Positions 42,520 through 51,156 of a DNA stretch of 64,000 nt are shown here, in pieces. The translations under genes and the position numbers were made by a program. The notes below the pieces were generated by a model. That model was not told where the DNA came from. It was given only the letters and a program-made list of their open reading frames with translations, and did not search any database. Each line of letters begins with the position of its first letter. Within the stretch, counting starts at the first letter, position 1. This stretch comes from Brevundimonas sp. AAP58 (GTDB taxonomy: Bacteria; Pseudomonadota; Alphaproteobacteria; Caulobacterales; Caulobacteraceae): positions 1 through 64,000 of the forward strand of contig NZ_LJHU01000011.1 in assembly GCF_001295975.1 (NCBI RefSeq). Direction: 5' to 3'.

Positions 42520-44268
42520 TCAGACGTCCAGCGACCGCACGAGGTCGCGCACCCGCTCGGCCTCGACATAGGGCAGCGCTGCGAACGTCGCCCCCATCGC
42601 CTCGGCCAGCCTGGCTCCATCGCCCCTCGGCCGGGGCGAGACGTCGATCAGCGCCGCCGACACCCCCGCCGCCCGAATGCGCCGGCAGGCCGTCAGGGCG
42701 TCCTGCTCCGCCCGCGTTCGGAAAGACGCCCCGTCGAGGGCAATATTGCCCCGTCCATCGGTCATCACGACCAGCAGAGGCGTTCGCCCCTTGGCCCGCT
42801 CGCCCAGCGCCAGCGCCGCCGCCGCCTCCAGCCCGCTCGCCAACGGCGTCGTCCCGCCCCCCGCCAGCGCCGCCAGCTCCCGCCGCGCCCTCGCCAGCGA
42901 CCGCGTCGGCGGCAAGAGCACCTCCGCCGCCTCCTTGCGGAATGCGACCAGCGCCACCTGGGTCCTGCGCACATAGGCTTCGGCCAGCAGCAGCTCGACC
43001 GCCCCCTTGGTCTCGGCCAGCCGCTGCAAGGCCGCTGACCCCGAGGCGTCGACCACGAAGATCACTGTCGCCTCGGCCCTCTGCTCGAAACGCCGCACGC
43101 GAAAGTCGTCGCGCCGCACCCGCATCGGCTCGCGCATGCCCAGCCGCCCGCCGCGCAGCCTCTGCCACGGCGCGGCGGCCTTCAGCGTCTCGACCAGATC
43201 CAGCGCCGCCGCCCCATCCGGCCGCCCCGGCCGCGACCCGATGCGCCGCCCCCGCTTCGCCGCCGGAATCTTCGCCCCCGCCGGTCCCGACCGCGCGGGC
43301 GCGCCCCGGACCACCTGCCCCGACGCCGCCCACAGCGCCTCCAGCCCCTCCGGCAAGGCCGCCCGCGCCGCCTCCAGCACCAGATCGTCCAGCACCTCCG
43401 GCGTCCGGTCCGAGGCCTCGGTCTCGTCTGCGCCTTCCGCCTCCGCCGGATCGGGCTCGGCCTCGGGCTCCACCTCCTCCGGCACCGGCTGCGGCGGCAG
43501 CCGCGTCGCGCGCGGGCTCAGCACCAGCCGCGCCGCCGTCGTCAGATCTTCGGCCTCGATGGCCTGGCGCTCCTCCAGCGCCGCCAGCGCTGCCGCAGTC
43601 CGCAGCGTCAGCCGAGGAGCCCGGAGCGACGCCACACCCAGCGCCTCGCACGCCGCGCATACCGCATGGATCGCTGCCTCGTCCGGTGCCGCGACCTGCG
43701 CCAGAGCCGCCCGCGCCTCTGCGATGTCGTCCGGCGTGGCGCTGATCGGCTCCGCCTCTTGCCAGCCCACACCGTCCAGATCGATCCGGAACGCCAGCCG
43801 CTCCAGCAGGACCTCGGGCGGCCGCTCGTCTTCCAGCCCCTCGTCCAGCGCGACCAGCACGAACCGGGTCGGTGTCCGTTCCGACGCCCCGTCGCGCTCG
43901 ATCCGCACCGCGCCTTCGTCGATGGCCCCGGCCAGCCGCGCCGCTACCCCGCCGTCCAGCCGCTCGGCCATCGGCGCGATCAGCACGCCGCCATCAGCCT
44001 CGACCAGCATGCCCTTCTGCAAAACCCGGGTTCCAGCCCCCAGCGCCGCCGCCAGGTCCAGCCCGCCCAGCAGCCGATCATCGCCGATCCCCGGTGGCAA
44101 TCGCTTCCACGGAGTCCCGTCCGCGTGCAGCGCCTTCAGCCCCGACAGCCAGTTGTCCCGCACCGGGCCCGGCCCGGCCCGCACGGCCGCTCCGCCCAGC
44201 TCCGGATCGACCGCCAGCAGCGCCGCCGCCAGCATCGCGTCGGCCCACTGATCGGCAGCCTGTGTCAT
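42520..44268 (-). CDS. bchD: Magnesium chelatase subunit D
   Basis: A 582-aa protein. A degenerate AAA+ N-terminal half lacks an intact Walker A, which is normal for BchD. An acidic/Pro-rich linker (EEVEPEAEPDPAEAEGADE) covers about residues 265-285. The C-terminal integrin-I/VWA domain carries the MIDAS motif DASGS (407-411). It forms the ring complex with BchI that drives BchH. The start overlaps the bchI stop by 4 bp. Confidence 0.95.
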   Translation of the reverse strand: MTQAADQWADAMLAAALLAVDPELGGAAVRAGPGPVRDNWLSGLKALHADGTPWKRLPPGIGDDRLLGGLDLAAALGAGTRVLQKGMLVEADGGVLIAPMAERLDGGVAARLAGAIDEGAVRIERDGASERTPTRFVLVALDEGLEDERPPEVLLERLAFRIDLDGVGWQEAEPISATPDDIAEARAALAQVAAPDEAAIHAVCAACEALGVASLRAPRLTLRTAAALAALEERQAIEAEDLTTAARLVLSPRATRLPPQPVPEEVEPEAEPDPAEAEGADETEASDRTPEVLDDLVLEAARAALPEGLEALWAASGQVVRGAPARSGPAGAKIPAAKRGRRIGSRPGRPDGAAALDLVETLKAAAPWQRLRGGRLGMREPMRVRRDDFRVRRFEQRAEATVIFVVDASGSAALQRLAETKGAVELLLAEAYVRRTQVALVAFRKEAAEVLLPPTRSLARARRELAALAGGGTTPLASGLEAAAALALGERAKGRTPLLVVMTDGRGNIALDGASFRTRAEQDALTACRRIRAAGVSAALIDVSPRPRGDGARLAEAMGATFAALPYVEAERVRDLVRSLDV

Positions 44269-45275
44269 GCCGCCAGCAGGTCGTCGATCGCCCGCTCGAT
44301 CCGGCTGGTTCCCGCCTGATCGTCAAGCGGCCCGCGCCGCAGCCGGTGCCGCAACGCCATCGGCGCGATCCGCCGCAGGTCCGCCTCCGTCACGGTTTCC
44401 CGCGTTTCCATCGCCGCCAGCGCCCTCGACGCCCTGAGCAACGTGAGCTCGCCACGCAAGCCATCGGCCCCCACCGCCATGCACAGCCGCGACCCGGCCT
44501 CCAGCACGGCGTCGGGCACGGTCACGGCGTCCAGCATCCCTTGCGCCGCCGCCACCTTCTTGCGCACGGCCGCGTCCTTGCTCTTCCAGGCCTTGGCGAA
44601 CCCGGCCGGATCGCGGTCGAAGGCGTCGCGCCGTTTCACCACCTCGATCCGCTCGGCCAGTGTGTCGGGCGTGCGCACCTCCACCGACAGACCGAACCGG
44701 TCCAGCAGCTGCGGTCGCAGCTCGCCCTCTTCCGGATTGCCAGAACCCACCAGCACGAAGCGCGCCGGGTGCCGCACCGACAGCCCCTCGCGCTCCACCA
44801 CGTTCTCGCCCGACTGCGCCACGTCCAGCAGCAGGTCGACCAGGTGATCCTCCAGCAGGTTCACTTCGTCGATATACAGAAAGCCGCGATTGGCGCGCGC
44901 CAGCAGACCCGGCTCGAACGCCTTCTCGCCGAGGGTCAGGGCCTTCTCCAGATCCAGCGCGCCGACGACTCGGTCCTCGGTCGCCCCTAGCGGCAGGTCG
45001 ACCACCGGCGCGGGCGTCTGGCCCGGCCCCTCATGGCGGCACACACCCACGCAGGCCGAGGACGGCTCATCCGGCTCGCAATTGAATCGGCACCCCGAGA
45101 TGACCGGCAGCGCAGGCAACAGCGCCGCCAGCCCGCGCACCGCCGTCGTCTTGCCCGAGCCCCGGTCGCCGAAGACCATGACCCCACCCAGCGTGCGGTC
45201 CACCGCGGCGAGAAGCAGCGCCAGTTTCATGTCCGCCTGGCCGACGATGGCCGAGAAGGGAAAGACGAGGCGCAT
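44265..45275 (-). CDS. bchI: Magnesium chelatase ATPase subunit I
   Basis: A 336-aa AAA+ ATPase. It starts with FPFSAIVGQADMKLALLL; Walker A is GDRGSGKT (36-43), Walker B is FLYIDEVNLL (about 132-141), followed by VLVGSGNPEEGELRPQLLDRFG (as VLVGSGNPEEGELRP and LLDRFG). It supplies ATP-driven remodelling for Mg insertion into protoporphyrin IX. The ATG at 45275 sits 3 bp from the PpsR box, leaving an unusually short leader without a clear RBS. First gene of bchI-bchD-bchO-62 aa. Confidence 0.95.
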   Translation of the reverse strand: MRLVFPFSAIVGQADMKLALLLAAVDRTLGGVMVFGDRGSGKTTAVRGLAALLPALPVISGCRFNCEPDEPSSACVGVCRHEGPGQTPAPVVDLPLGATEDRVVGALDLEKALTLGEKAFEPGLLARANRGFLYIDEVNLLEDHLVDLLLDVAQSGENVVEREGLSVRHPARFVLVGSGNPEEGELRPQLLDRFGLSVEVRTPDTLAERIEVVKRRDAFDRDPAGFAKAWKSKDAAVRKKVAAAQGMLDAVTVPDAVLEAGSRLCMAVGADGLRGELTLLRASRALAAMETRETVTEADLRRIAPMALRHRLRRGPLDDQAGTSRIERAIDDLLAA

Positions 45276-45300
45276 GAGTGTCCAATCAGTTTGACACTCA
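45275..45300. promoter_or_regulatory. PpsR box inside a 26-bp palindrome at the bchI start
   Basis: TGTCCAATCAGTTTGACA (45279-45296) fits TGTC-N10-GACA. The arms extend to 8 bp each (TGAGTGTC / GACACTCA, 45275-45300) and touch the bchI start codon. PpsR here would block both promoter and ribosome access. The divergent DUF3422 gene starts 122 bp away and may share control. Confidence 0.88.
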
Positions 45301-45421
45301 CGGTCACACCATTGCGCCGCCGGGTCAACGCGTCGCAGACATGGCAAACCCGCGTCGTTTGAGTTTGTCGCGCGGTTCTGCCTATCGTGAAGCGTGGGCG
45401 CTTCGCCCTGCGGAGGGGCCG

Positions 45422-46708
45422 ATGGCCGCATCGACGCCGACAGGCTGGCGCTATCATCCGCAGAGGGATGCGCTGCTGGCCGAGGCCCACGCCCGGCCCT
45501 TCACCCCCCTGACCGGGCCCGCGCTCGTCACTCGTATCGCTACCCTGTCAGGCCAGGACGGCGAGGCGGCGGACCGCGATCACATGGCCGCCCTGTGTCG
45601 TCGGCTGGGTCAGCCCGAACCCGGCCCGACCGCGCGCTGGGCCGTGCTGGATGGCGGCACCTGGCGTCTTCGGTGGGAGCGGCACACCGAGCTCTCGACA
45701 TGGACCGGCTTTCGCACGCCTACCGGCTCGACCGCCTTCGACGAGACCGCCTTCGACATGGTCCCAGAGGACTGGCTGGCGAGCTTTCCAGGCGAGGTTC
45801 TAGTCGCCACCCGGCTGGAGGTCTGGCCCGCCGTCGATCCGGCGGCGGCGGCGGCCATGTTCGGCATCGAGGTGGTGGGCTCCCGCCTCGCCGACGACGC
45901 TGCCATCGTCTTCACAGACTTCCGGCCCGACGGCCGGGGCATGACCCGGCTTCTGATGCTGGCCCACGCCGGCGACGCCTCCCAGACCGGCCGCCTTGTC
46001 CAAAGCCTGCTGGAGGTTGAGACCTATCGCCTGATGGCGCTCCTGGCATTTCCCGTCGCCGGCCAGACCGGCCGCGAGCTCGCCGCCATCGAATCGCGCG
46101 CGGGCGAACTGGCGGAAAAGCTGACCCAGGACGGCGACCCGGAGGCCGACCGCCGCCTGCTCGACGAACTGTCGGGCCTGGCTGGAGAGACCGAGGCCTT
46201 GATCGGCCGCACCGGCTTCCGCTTCGACGCGGCGGCCGCCTACCACCGCATCGTGCGCGAGCGCATCGAGATGCTTCGCGAAGCGCACATCAACGGTCTG
46301 CTCACGCTCGGCGAGTTCATGCAGCGCCGTCTCGACCCAGCCATGCGCACCTGCGACGCCGTCGCCGAGCGCCAACGCGCCGCGATCCGGCGCATCGCCC
46401 GCATGACGCAGATGCTCAACACGCGGGTCGAGGTGGCGGCTGAGGCGACCAGCGCGGCTCTGCTCGCCTCGATGGACCGTCGCGCCGGGGCTCAGCTGAA
46501 ACTGCAGCAAACCGTCGAGGGCCTGTCGACCGTGGCCATTTCCTACTACGCCGTCGCCCTGCTCGGCTTCCCGCTCAAGGCGGTCGAAGCCTCTGTTCGG
46601 GGCTTTGATGCGACCATCGCCACGGGCGTCGTCGCTCCTTTCGTGGTGGCTGGCGTCTGGTACTGGTTGCGGTCGTTCCGGCGTAAACTCACCGACGAGC
46701 ACGGCTGA
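45422..46708 (+). CDS. DUF3422 membrane protein
   Basis: A 428-aa protein with the DUF3422 pattern: YHPQRDALLAEAHARPFTPL at the start, RWERHTELSTWTGFRTP, helical/coiled middle parts (MLREAHINGLLTLGEFMQRRL) and two C-terminal helices around residues 375-420 (VAISYYAVALLGFPLK and GVVAPFVVAGVWYWLRS). The fold resembles CorA-like or septum-associated membrane-anchored proteins, but function is unknown. The RBS GGAGGGG precedes the ATG. It is divergent from bchI and 108 bp before the cytochrome c gene. Confidence 0.85.
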   Translation: MAASTPTGWRYHPQRDALLAEAHARPFTPLTGPALVTRIATLSGQDGEAADRDHMAALCRRLGQPEPGPTARWAVLDGGTWRLRWERHTELSTWTGFRTPTGSTAFDETAFDMVPEDWLASFPGEVLVATRLEVWPAVDPAAAAAMFGIEVVGSRLADDAAIVFTDFRPDGRGMTRLLMLAHAGDASQTGRLVQSLLEVETYRLMALLAFPVAGQTGRELAAIESRAGELAEKLTQDGDPEADRRLLDELSGLAGETEALIGRTGFRFDAAAAYHRIVRERIEMLREAHINGLLTLGEFMQRRLDPAMRTCDAVAERQRAAIRRIARMTQMLNTRVEVAAEATSAALLASMDRRAGAQLKLQQTVEGLSTVAISYYAVALLGFPLKAVEASVRGFDATIATGVVAPFVVAGVWYWLRSFRRKLTDEHG

Positions 46709-46816
46709 CCCAATTTGTCGCGGCGCATCGGGAACTTGCCGCCAGCGCCGCAGTTGACAGTCCAAGCGCCGGGTCTATGGTCCGGCCAACTTTGTAATCC
46801 CAGGGAGGCTGCAGGT

Positions 46817-47347
46817 ATGCGTAAGTTTGGTATTGCGGGTGTCGTTGCGGCGAGCGCCCTTCTCGGTCTGGCCGCCTGCTCGGGCGGTAGCGAAGAGGCC
46901 GAGGCCCCCGCTGCCGAGGCTCCTGCGGCCGAGGCTCCCGCTGCTGAAGCGCCCGCCGCCGAGCCCGCTCCCGCGGCTGAACCCGCTGTCGCCCCCGCCG
47001 CTCCCGCCGCCGCTGGCGCGACCCTGCAGGTTGCCGGCCTGACCGGCGACCCGGCCGCCGGCCAGCGCATCTTCGGCCAGTGCCGCACCTGCCACGTCGT
47101 CGAGCCCGGCGTGAACCGCGTTGGCCCGTCGCTGCACGGCATCGTCGGCCGCACCGCCGGCCAGGTCCCGGGCTACAACTACTCGACCGCCAACAAGAAC
47201 AGCGGCGCGACGTGGGACGCCCAGACCCTGTTCACCTACCTGGAAGACCCCCGTGGCTTCATGCCGGGCACGAAGATGGCCTTTGTCGGCCTGCGCGACC
47301 CGCAGCAACGCGCGGACGTGATCGCCTATCTGGCGACCCAGTCCTGA
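46817..47347 (+). CDS. Lipoprotein class I cytochrome c
   Basis: A 176-aa protein. The lipobox ALLGLAACSGG puts the lipidated Cys at 21. An EAPAA-repeat, Ala/Pro/Glu-rich tether runs over residues 27-65. A c2/c-type domain follows, with haem motif CRTCH (89-93), FMPGTKMAF (Met154 ligand) and a C-terminal helix (DVIAYLAT). It is probably anchored to the periplasmic face of a membrane by lipid, with a flexible tether. With pufC absent, it is a candidate electron donor to the reaction centre, or a donor to an oxidase. A strong terminator follows. Confidence 0.87.
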   Translation: MRKFGIAGVVAASALLGLAACSGGSEEAEAPAAEAPAAEAPAAEAPAAEPAPAAEPAVAPAAPAAAGATLQVAGLTGDPAAGQRIFGQCRTCHVVEPGVNRVGPSLHGIVGRTAGQVPGYNYSTANKNSGATWDAQTLFTYLEDPRGFMPGTKMAFVGLRDPQQRADVIAYLATQS

Positions 47348-47370
47348 TCGAGCCGAACGTCTGAAGATCG

Positions 47371-47400
47371 AGGCCCCGGTGGAGACACCGGGGCCTTTTT
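47371..47400 (+). terminator. Strong intrinsic terminator after the cytochrome c gene
   Basis: A perfect 11-bp stem, AGGCCCCGGTG (47371-47381) and CACCGGGGCCT (47386-47396), with a GAGA tetraloop is followed directly by T residues. It lies 23 bp after the cytochrome stop and one base before the end of the convergent 85-aa gene. Confidence 0.93.
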
Positions 47401-47658
47401 CTATGGGCGATTGGTCAGCCGTCGTCTCAGGTCCAGAAGGTGCAGCGGGAAGGACGCCAGCAGCGCCAGGCTGACCCACGACCAGTCGGCCCCGACCAGG
47501 GCAGCGCGCACGCCGAGCAGGATGAAGACGCCAGGTCCGAGCACCAGCAGCGTCGACCAGACATTCATGCGGCGCGTTGCGATGAGCCACGCCGCCTCTA
47601 CGGCGATGACGACCAGAACGACGTCAACCGCATGACCGCTGGCGAAGAAGGCCTGCAC
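47401..47658 (-). CDS. 85-aa membrane protein downstream of bchP
   Basis: A GTG start 4 bp after the bchP stop. Three hydrophobic segments (about residues 8-27, 33-52 and 60-75) and a basic C-terminus (LDLRRRLTNRP) suggest a small polytopic inner-membrane protein. No family is recognised and no clear RBS is visible, so the start is uncertain, but the tight spacing supports membership in the bchG-pucC-bchP transcript. It could help BchP or pigment handling; this is inference. Confidence 0.65.
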   Translation of the reverse strand: MQAFFASGHAVDVVLVVIAVEAAWLIATRRMNVWSTLLVLGPGVFILLGVRAALVGADWSWVSLALLASFPLHLLDLRRRLTNRP

Positions 47659-47662
47659 AGGG

Positions 47663-48880
47663 TCAGGCCGGGCGCAGGCCCAGCAGGTGGCCCATGTCCT
47701 TTAGGAAGATGCGCGCGTGCGCCGCCGGCTTCGCCCGCACCAGTTCCTTGTTCATGTAGGCCTGCCAGGTCAGGGCCTGGACGTCGGGATCGGCGCACAT
47801 GCTGACGAAGCGTTCCCGGCGCTTGTCGGAGCGGTACCAGAAGTGCTGCATGACCCCGAGCACCATGAACACCTTGCCGTGGGCCCTCATGAAACGGCTG
47901 CGCGCCGTCTTCAGATGGCGCGGGTCCCGGTTCAGCAAGGCGGCCTCGACCGCCTCCGCCGCCAGCCGCCCGCACTCCATCGCATAATAGATGCCTTCGC
48001 CCGACGCCGGGGCGACGACGCCGGCCGCGTCGCCCGCCACGATCACGTCGCGGCCGTTGTCCCAGCGCTTCAGCGGCTTCAGCGGGATCGGGGCTCCCTC
48101 CGTCCGCACCGTCTCGCAGGCGTCCAGACCGGTCAGCTTCCTAAGCGCCGTCGTCGCGGTCCTCAGCGAGAATCCCTTCTGCATCGACCCCACGCCGATC
48201 GACGCCGTATCCCCATGCGGGAAGATCCAGGCGTAGAAGTCCGGCGACAGCTGACCCTGGTACCAGACATCGCACCGCTGCGGCTCGAAGTCTGCCGCGC
48301 CCCGCGAGGGGGCCTTGATGATTTCGTGATAGGCGAAGACGTAGCGCTGCCGATCCGCCCCCTTCACTTCCTGTGCAGCGACCGAGGATTTGGCTCCGTC
48401 GGCCCCGATCACCATCCGCGCCCGCACGGCCATAGGCGGCGCGTCCTTGTCGACTCCGACCGCGCGATACAGCACCACGGCCGAGCCGTCGGCCTCGCGC
48501 TCGATACCGGTGTAGATGCCGGTCCGCCGCTGGGCCCCCGCCCGCTCGGCGCGGACGCGCAGCCATTCGTCGAAGGTCTCGCGGTTGACCATGCCGACGT
48601 AGCCGCCCTCGATCGGCATGCGCACGCGCTTGTCCGATGGCGCGATCATCCGGGCCTCGGAGGCTCGGGCGCAGATCAGGCTGTCGGGAATGTCGAAGTC
48701 GCGGATCAGCCGGGGCGGGATGGCTCCGCCGCAGGGCTTGATGCGCCCCTGCCGGTCCAGCAGCAGGACGGTGCGCCCCTGCTCGGCCAGATGCCGCGCG
48801 GCGGTCGCGCCCGACGGCCCGCCCCCCACCACGACGCAATCGAAGGTCTCGGCGATGACGCCGAGTTCAGGCCTGGACAT
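47663..48880 (-). CDS. bchP: Geranylgeranyl diphosphate / bacteriochlorophyll reductase
   Basis: A 405-aa FAD-dependent reductase. VVVGGGPSGATAARHLA (residues 16-32), DRQGRIKPCGGAIPP, the FAD motif MVIGADGAKSSVA and VIVAGDAAGVVAPASGEGIYYAM are diagnostic of the ChlP/BchP family. It reduces the geranylgeranyl tail to phytyl. The start at 48880 overlaps the PucC-like gene by 14 bp. Confidence 0.95.
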   Translation of the reverse strand: MSRPELGVIAETFDCVVVGGGPSGATAARHLAEQGRTVLLLDRQGRIKPCGGAIPPRLIRDFDIPDSLICARASEARMIAPSDKRVRMPIEGGYVGMVNRETFDEWLRVRAERAGAQRRTGIYTGIEREADGSAVVLYRAVGVDKDAPPMAVRARMVIGADGAKSSVAAQEVKGADRQRYVFAYHEIIKAPSRGAADFEPQRCDVWYQGQLSPDFYAWIFPHGDTASIGVGSMQKGFSLRTATTALRKLTGLDACETVRTEGAPIPLKPLKRWDNGRDVIVAGDAAGVVAPASGEGIYYAMECGRLAAEAVEAALLNRDPRHLKTARSRFMRAHGKVFMVLGVMQHFWYRSDKRRERFVSMCADPDVQALTWQAYMNKELVRAKPAAHARIFLKDMGHLLGLRPA

Positions 48881-50198
48881 GACGGGCTCCCGTGACGGGT
48901 GAGGCGACGGAGGATGCCGGTGCGCCGATCCGTGAAGCGATGATGGCCGAGGCCAGGAACAGCCCTGCCTCCAGCGTGAAGACGAGACCAAAGGCAGGCG
49001 CATCGGCGCCCATCAGTCCGCGTCCGATATCGACGCCGACGGCACCGAGGAAGCCGCCGGCCGCGAAGCCCAGGGCTTGCGCTGCGCCCCAAACGCCCAT
49101 GCGGATGCCTTCGCGCGGGCCTTCGCCCTGGCCCGCCAGCCCCATCATGGAGCCGATGGCGGCGACCGCGAACATGCCGTTGAAGAAGCCCAGCCCGAAC
49201 ACCGTCGGCAGGATCGGCCAGCTCGGTCCAATCGCGGCGGCCGCCGTCAGCAGACCCAGCATGGCCGCCGAGCCGACGCAGCCCGCGATGGTCCAACCGC
49301 GCATCCACCCGCGGCCCTTGCCGCCGATGAAACCGCCCAGCGCGCCGACCAGCACCATGCCCAGCAACACCCCGCCGTTCTGGACGCCGGACATCTGCGT
49401 CGACTGACCGGGCGTCATGGAAAAGACCAGGCCCGCGAACGGCTCCAGGATCAGTTCCTGGGCGCTGTAGGCCACCATCGACACCAGCACGAACACGGCG
49501 AACAGCCGCGCCTTCGGATCGGCGAGGGTCTGCCTCAGCGCCTCGGCGAAGGGCGTGGGCACCTCCGCCGCCACGACCGGCGCGACCGCTGGACGTTCCA
49601 TCTTCCAGGTGGCCAGCAGCGTCACGACGAAGGCGATCAGGGCCACGCCCGACGCCACCACCGCCAGCCGCGCCATGGAGAAGGGGTCGAGCAGTCCTCC
49701 GCCGATCCCAGCGGTGAGCACGATTCCCACGATCATCATGATCCAGGTGATGGCCGCCGCCGCCGGTCGCCTCTGCGGCGCGACGCGGGTGGCCAGCAGC
49801 GCCAGCAGCGACGTCCCCGCCGCACCGACGCCCGCCCCGATCATGGAGAAGGCGAGAACAGCGAGAGCGATCCCCGCCCAGGTCGATGACGCCATCAGGG
49901 CCGTGGCGTTGGTGGCCAGCAGCGCACCCAGCGCCAGCACCCCCATCCCGCCGACGATCCACGGCGTGCGCCGCCGTCCCTGATCCGACCCATGTCCCCA
50001 GCGCGGCCGCGACAGCTGCACGACATAGTGCCACGCGACGAGCGCTGCAGGCAGCGCCACCGGCAGGGCCAGCTCCACCGCCATGACACGGTTCAGCGTC
50101 GACGTCGTCAGAACGACGATCGAGCCGAGCGCACTCTGCACCAGACCCAAACGGACGATGCCAAGCCAGGACAGCCCCGCCTGCTGACCGCGTTCCAT
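48867..50198 (-). CDS. PucC-family (Bch2) major facilitator protein
   Basis: A 443-aa protein with 12 transmembrane helices of the BCD/PucC family. LSWLGIVRLGLVQSALGSIVVLTTSTLNRVM (first helix; LGLVQSALGSI then TTSTLNRVM), RRRTPWIVGG, YSAQELILEPFAGLVFSMTP and RMGVWGAAQALGFAAGGFLG are typical. The bchG-pucC-bchP arrangement is the widespread bch2/ORF428 position; a role in pigment delivery or antenna assembly is proposed. ATGA overlap with the bchG stop at 50198. Confidence 0.92.
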   Translation of the reverse strand: MERGQQAGLSWLGIVRLGLVQSALGSIVVLTTSTLNRVMAVELALPVALPAALVAWHYVVQLSRPRWGHGSDQGRRRTPWIVGGMGVLALGALLATNATALMASSTWAGIALAVLAFSMIGAGVGAAGTSLLALLATRVAPQRRPAAAAITWIMMIVGIVLTAGIGGGLLDPFSMARLAVVASGVALIAFVVTLLATWKMERPAVAPVVAAEVPTPFAEALRQTLADPKARLFAVFVLVSMVAYSAQELILEPFAGLVFSMTPGQSTQMSGVQNGGVLLGMVLVGALGGFIGGKGRGWMRGWTIAGCVGSAAMLGLLTAAAAIGPSWPILPTVFGLGFFNGMFAVAAIGSMMGLAGQGEGPREGIRMGVWGAAQALGFAAGGFLGAVGVDIGRGLMGADAPAFGLVFTLEAGLFLASAIIASRIGAPASSVASPVTGARHVQA

Positions 50199-51109
50199 CA
50201 GTTTGCTCCCGACAGGTTCGAGACCGCGAAGGCCGAGACCATCATGCCGATGACGTAAAGCGTGGTGCCCGTGGCGTTGTACCAGGGCGTCAGATCCTTC
50301 GGCCGCCCCAGCAGACGGACCATGCAGGCGATCTGCGCGGCCAGGAGCGCCGCGACCGCCAGCCCGTGCCACGGACGGTCCCAGGCGACGAACAGCAGGG
50401 CCACGACCACCACCTGGGGCGCGGCCATGGCGACGCAGGCGATGCGCGCCGCCCTGTCCTCCCCCAGCACGGCTGGCAGCGAGCGCAGGCCCATCGCCCG
50501 GTCGCCATCGACCGCCTTGAAGTCGTTCAGCACCATGATGCCGTAGGCCCCCAGGCTGTAGAGCCCGGCGAGCAGCAGCACCGGCATGCTCGGCAGCGCC
50601 CCGGCCATGACCGCCGCCCCCGTGAACCAGGTCAGCCCCTCATAGGAAAAGGCGCAGGCCAGAGGCCCCGCTACGCCCGAAGCCTTCAGACGGAAAGGCG
50701 GCGCCGAATAGGCCCAGGCCAGAGCCAGCCCCAGCGTCGTCGCCGCCAGCACCCACGGCCCGGTCAGCGCCGCCACGACCAGCGACAGCCCGGTCCAGAC
50801 GATGGCGATCCACAGGCCCCAACGCCCCGGAATGCGGCCAGACGGGATCGGTCGATGCGGCTCGTTGATGGCGTCCACATGCCGATCGAACCAGTCGTTG
50901 ACGGCCTGGCTGGTGGCGCAGACCAGAGGCCCGGTCAGGGCCACGCCCGCGATCAGAAACAGCCACCGCCCCTCGAACGACGCGCCCGACGAGATCACCC
51001 CGCAGACGAAGGCCCACATGGGCGGAAACCAGGTGATCGGCTTGAACAGCTCCAGCACGGCGCCCGGCGAGGGTGCGGCAGGCGACGGCGCGGGAAGCGT
51101 CCTGTCCAT
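50198..51109 (-). CDS. bchG: Bacteriochlorophyll synthase
   Basis: A 303-aa UbiA-family prenyltransferase. The prenyl-diphosphate motif NDWFDRHVDAINEPHRPIPS starts at residue 71, the second motif is LNDFKAVDGDRAMGLRSLP, and about eight helices span the chain. It esterifies bacteriochlorophyllide with geranylgeranyl diphosphate. The in-frame GTG at 51157 lies inside the PpsR box, so ATG 51109 is the sensible start. First gene of bchG-pucC-bchP-85 aa. Confidence 0.95.
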   Translation of the reverse strand: MDRTLPAPSPAAPSPGAVLELFKPITWFPPMWAFVCGVISSGASFEGRWLFLIAGVALTGPLVCATSQAVNDWFDRHVDAINEPHRPIPSGRIPGRWGLWIAIVWTGLSLVVAALTGPWVLAATTLGLALAWAYSAPPFRLKASGVAGPLACAFSYEGLTWFTGAAVMAGALPSMPVLLLAGLYSLGAYGIMVLNDFKAVDGDRAMGLRSLPAVLGEDRAARIACVAMAAPQVVVVALLFVAWDRPWHGLAVAALLAAQIACMVRLLGRPKDLTPWYNATGTTLYVIGMMVSAFAVSNLSGAN

Positions 51110-51112
51110 AGG

Positions 51113-51156
51113 TGACGGTAGGTCTGGACAGGGTCGAGTGTCAACTTGATTGGACA
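51113..51156. promoter_or_regulatory. PpsR box pair upstream of bchG
   Basis: Perfect TGTCAACTTGATTGGACA (51139-51156) and a degenerate partner TGACGGTAGGTCTGGACA (51113-51130, one mismatch in the half-site) are separated by 8 bp. The inner half of the perfect box reads TTGACA on the minus strand, a candidate -35. The degenerate box almost touches the bchG start. The remaining gap to ppsR (51157-51290) shows nothing else. Confidence 0.78.

Noticed and set aside
45278-45421. In-frame upstream start for DUF3422 at 45278
   Set aside because: It would place the PpsR palindrome inside the coding sequence; MAASTPTG at 45422 has a clear GGAGGGG RBS.
46890-47010. EAPAA DNA repeats considered as a phase-variable tract
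   Set aside because: Codon pattern is imperfect and units are 15 bp with many substitutions; a simple flexible tether explains it.
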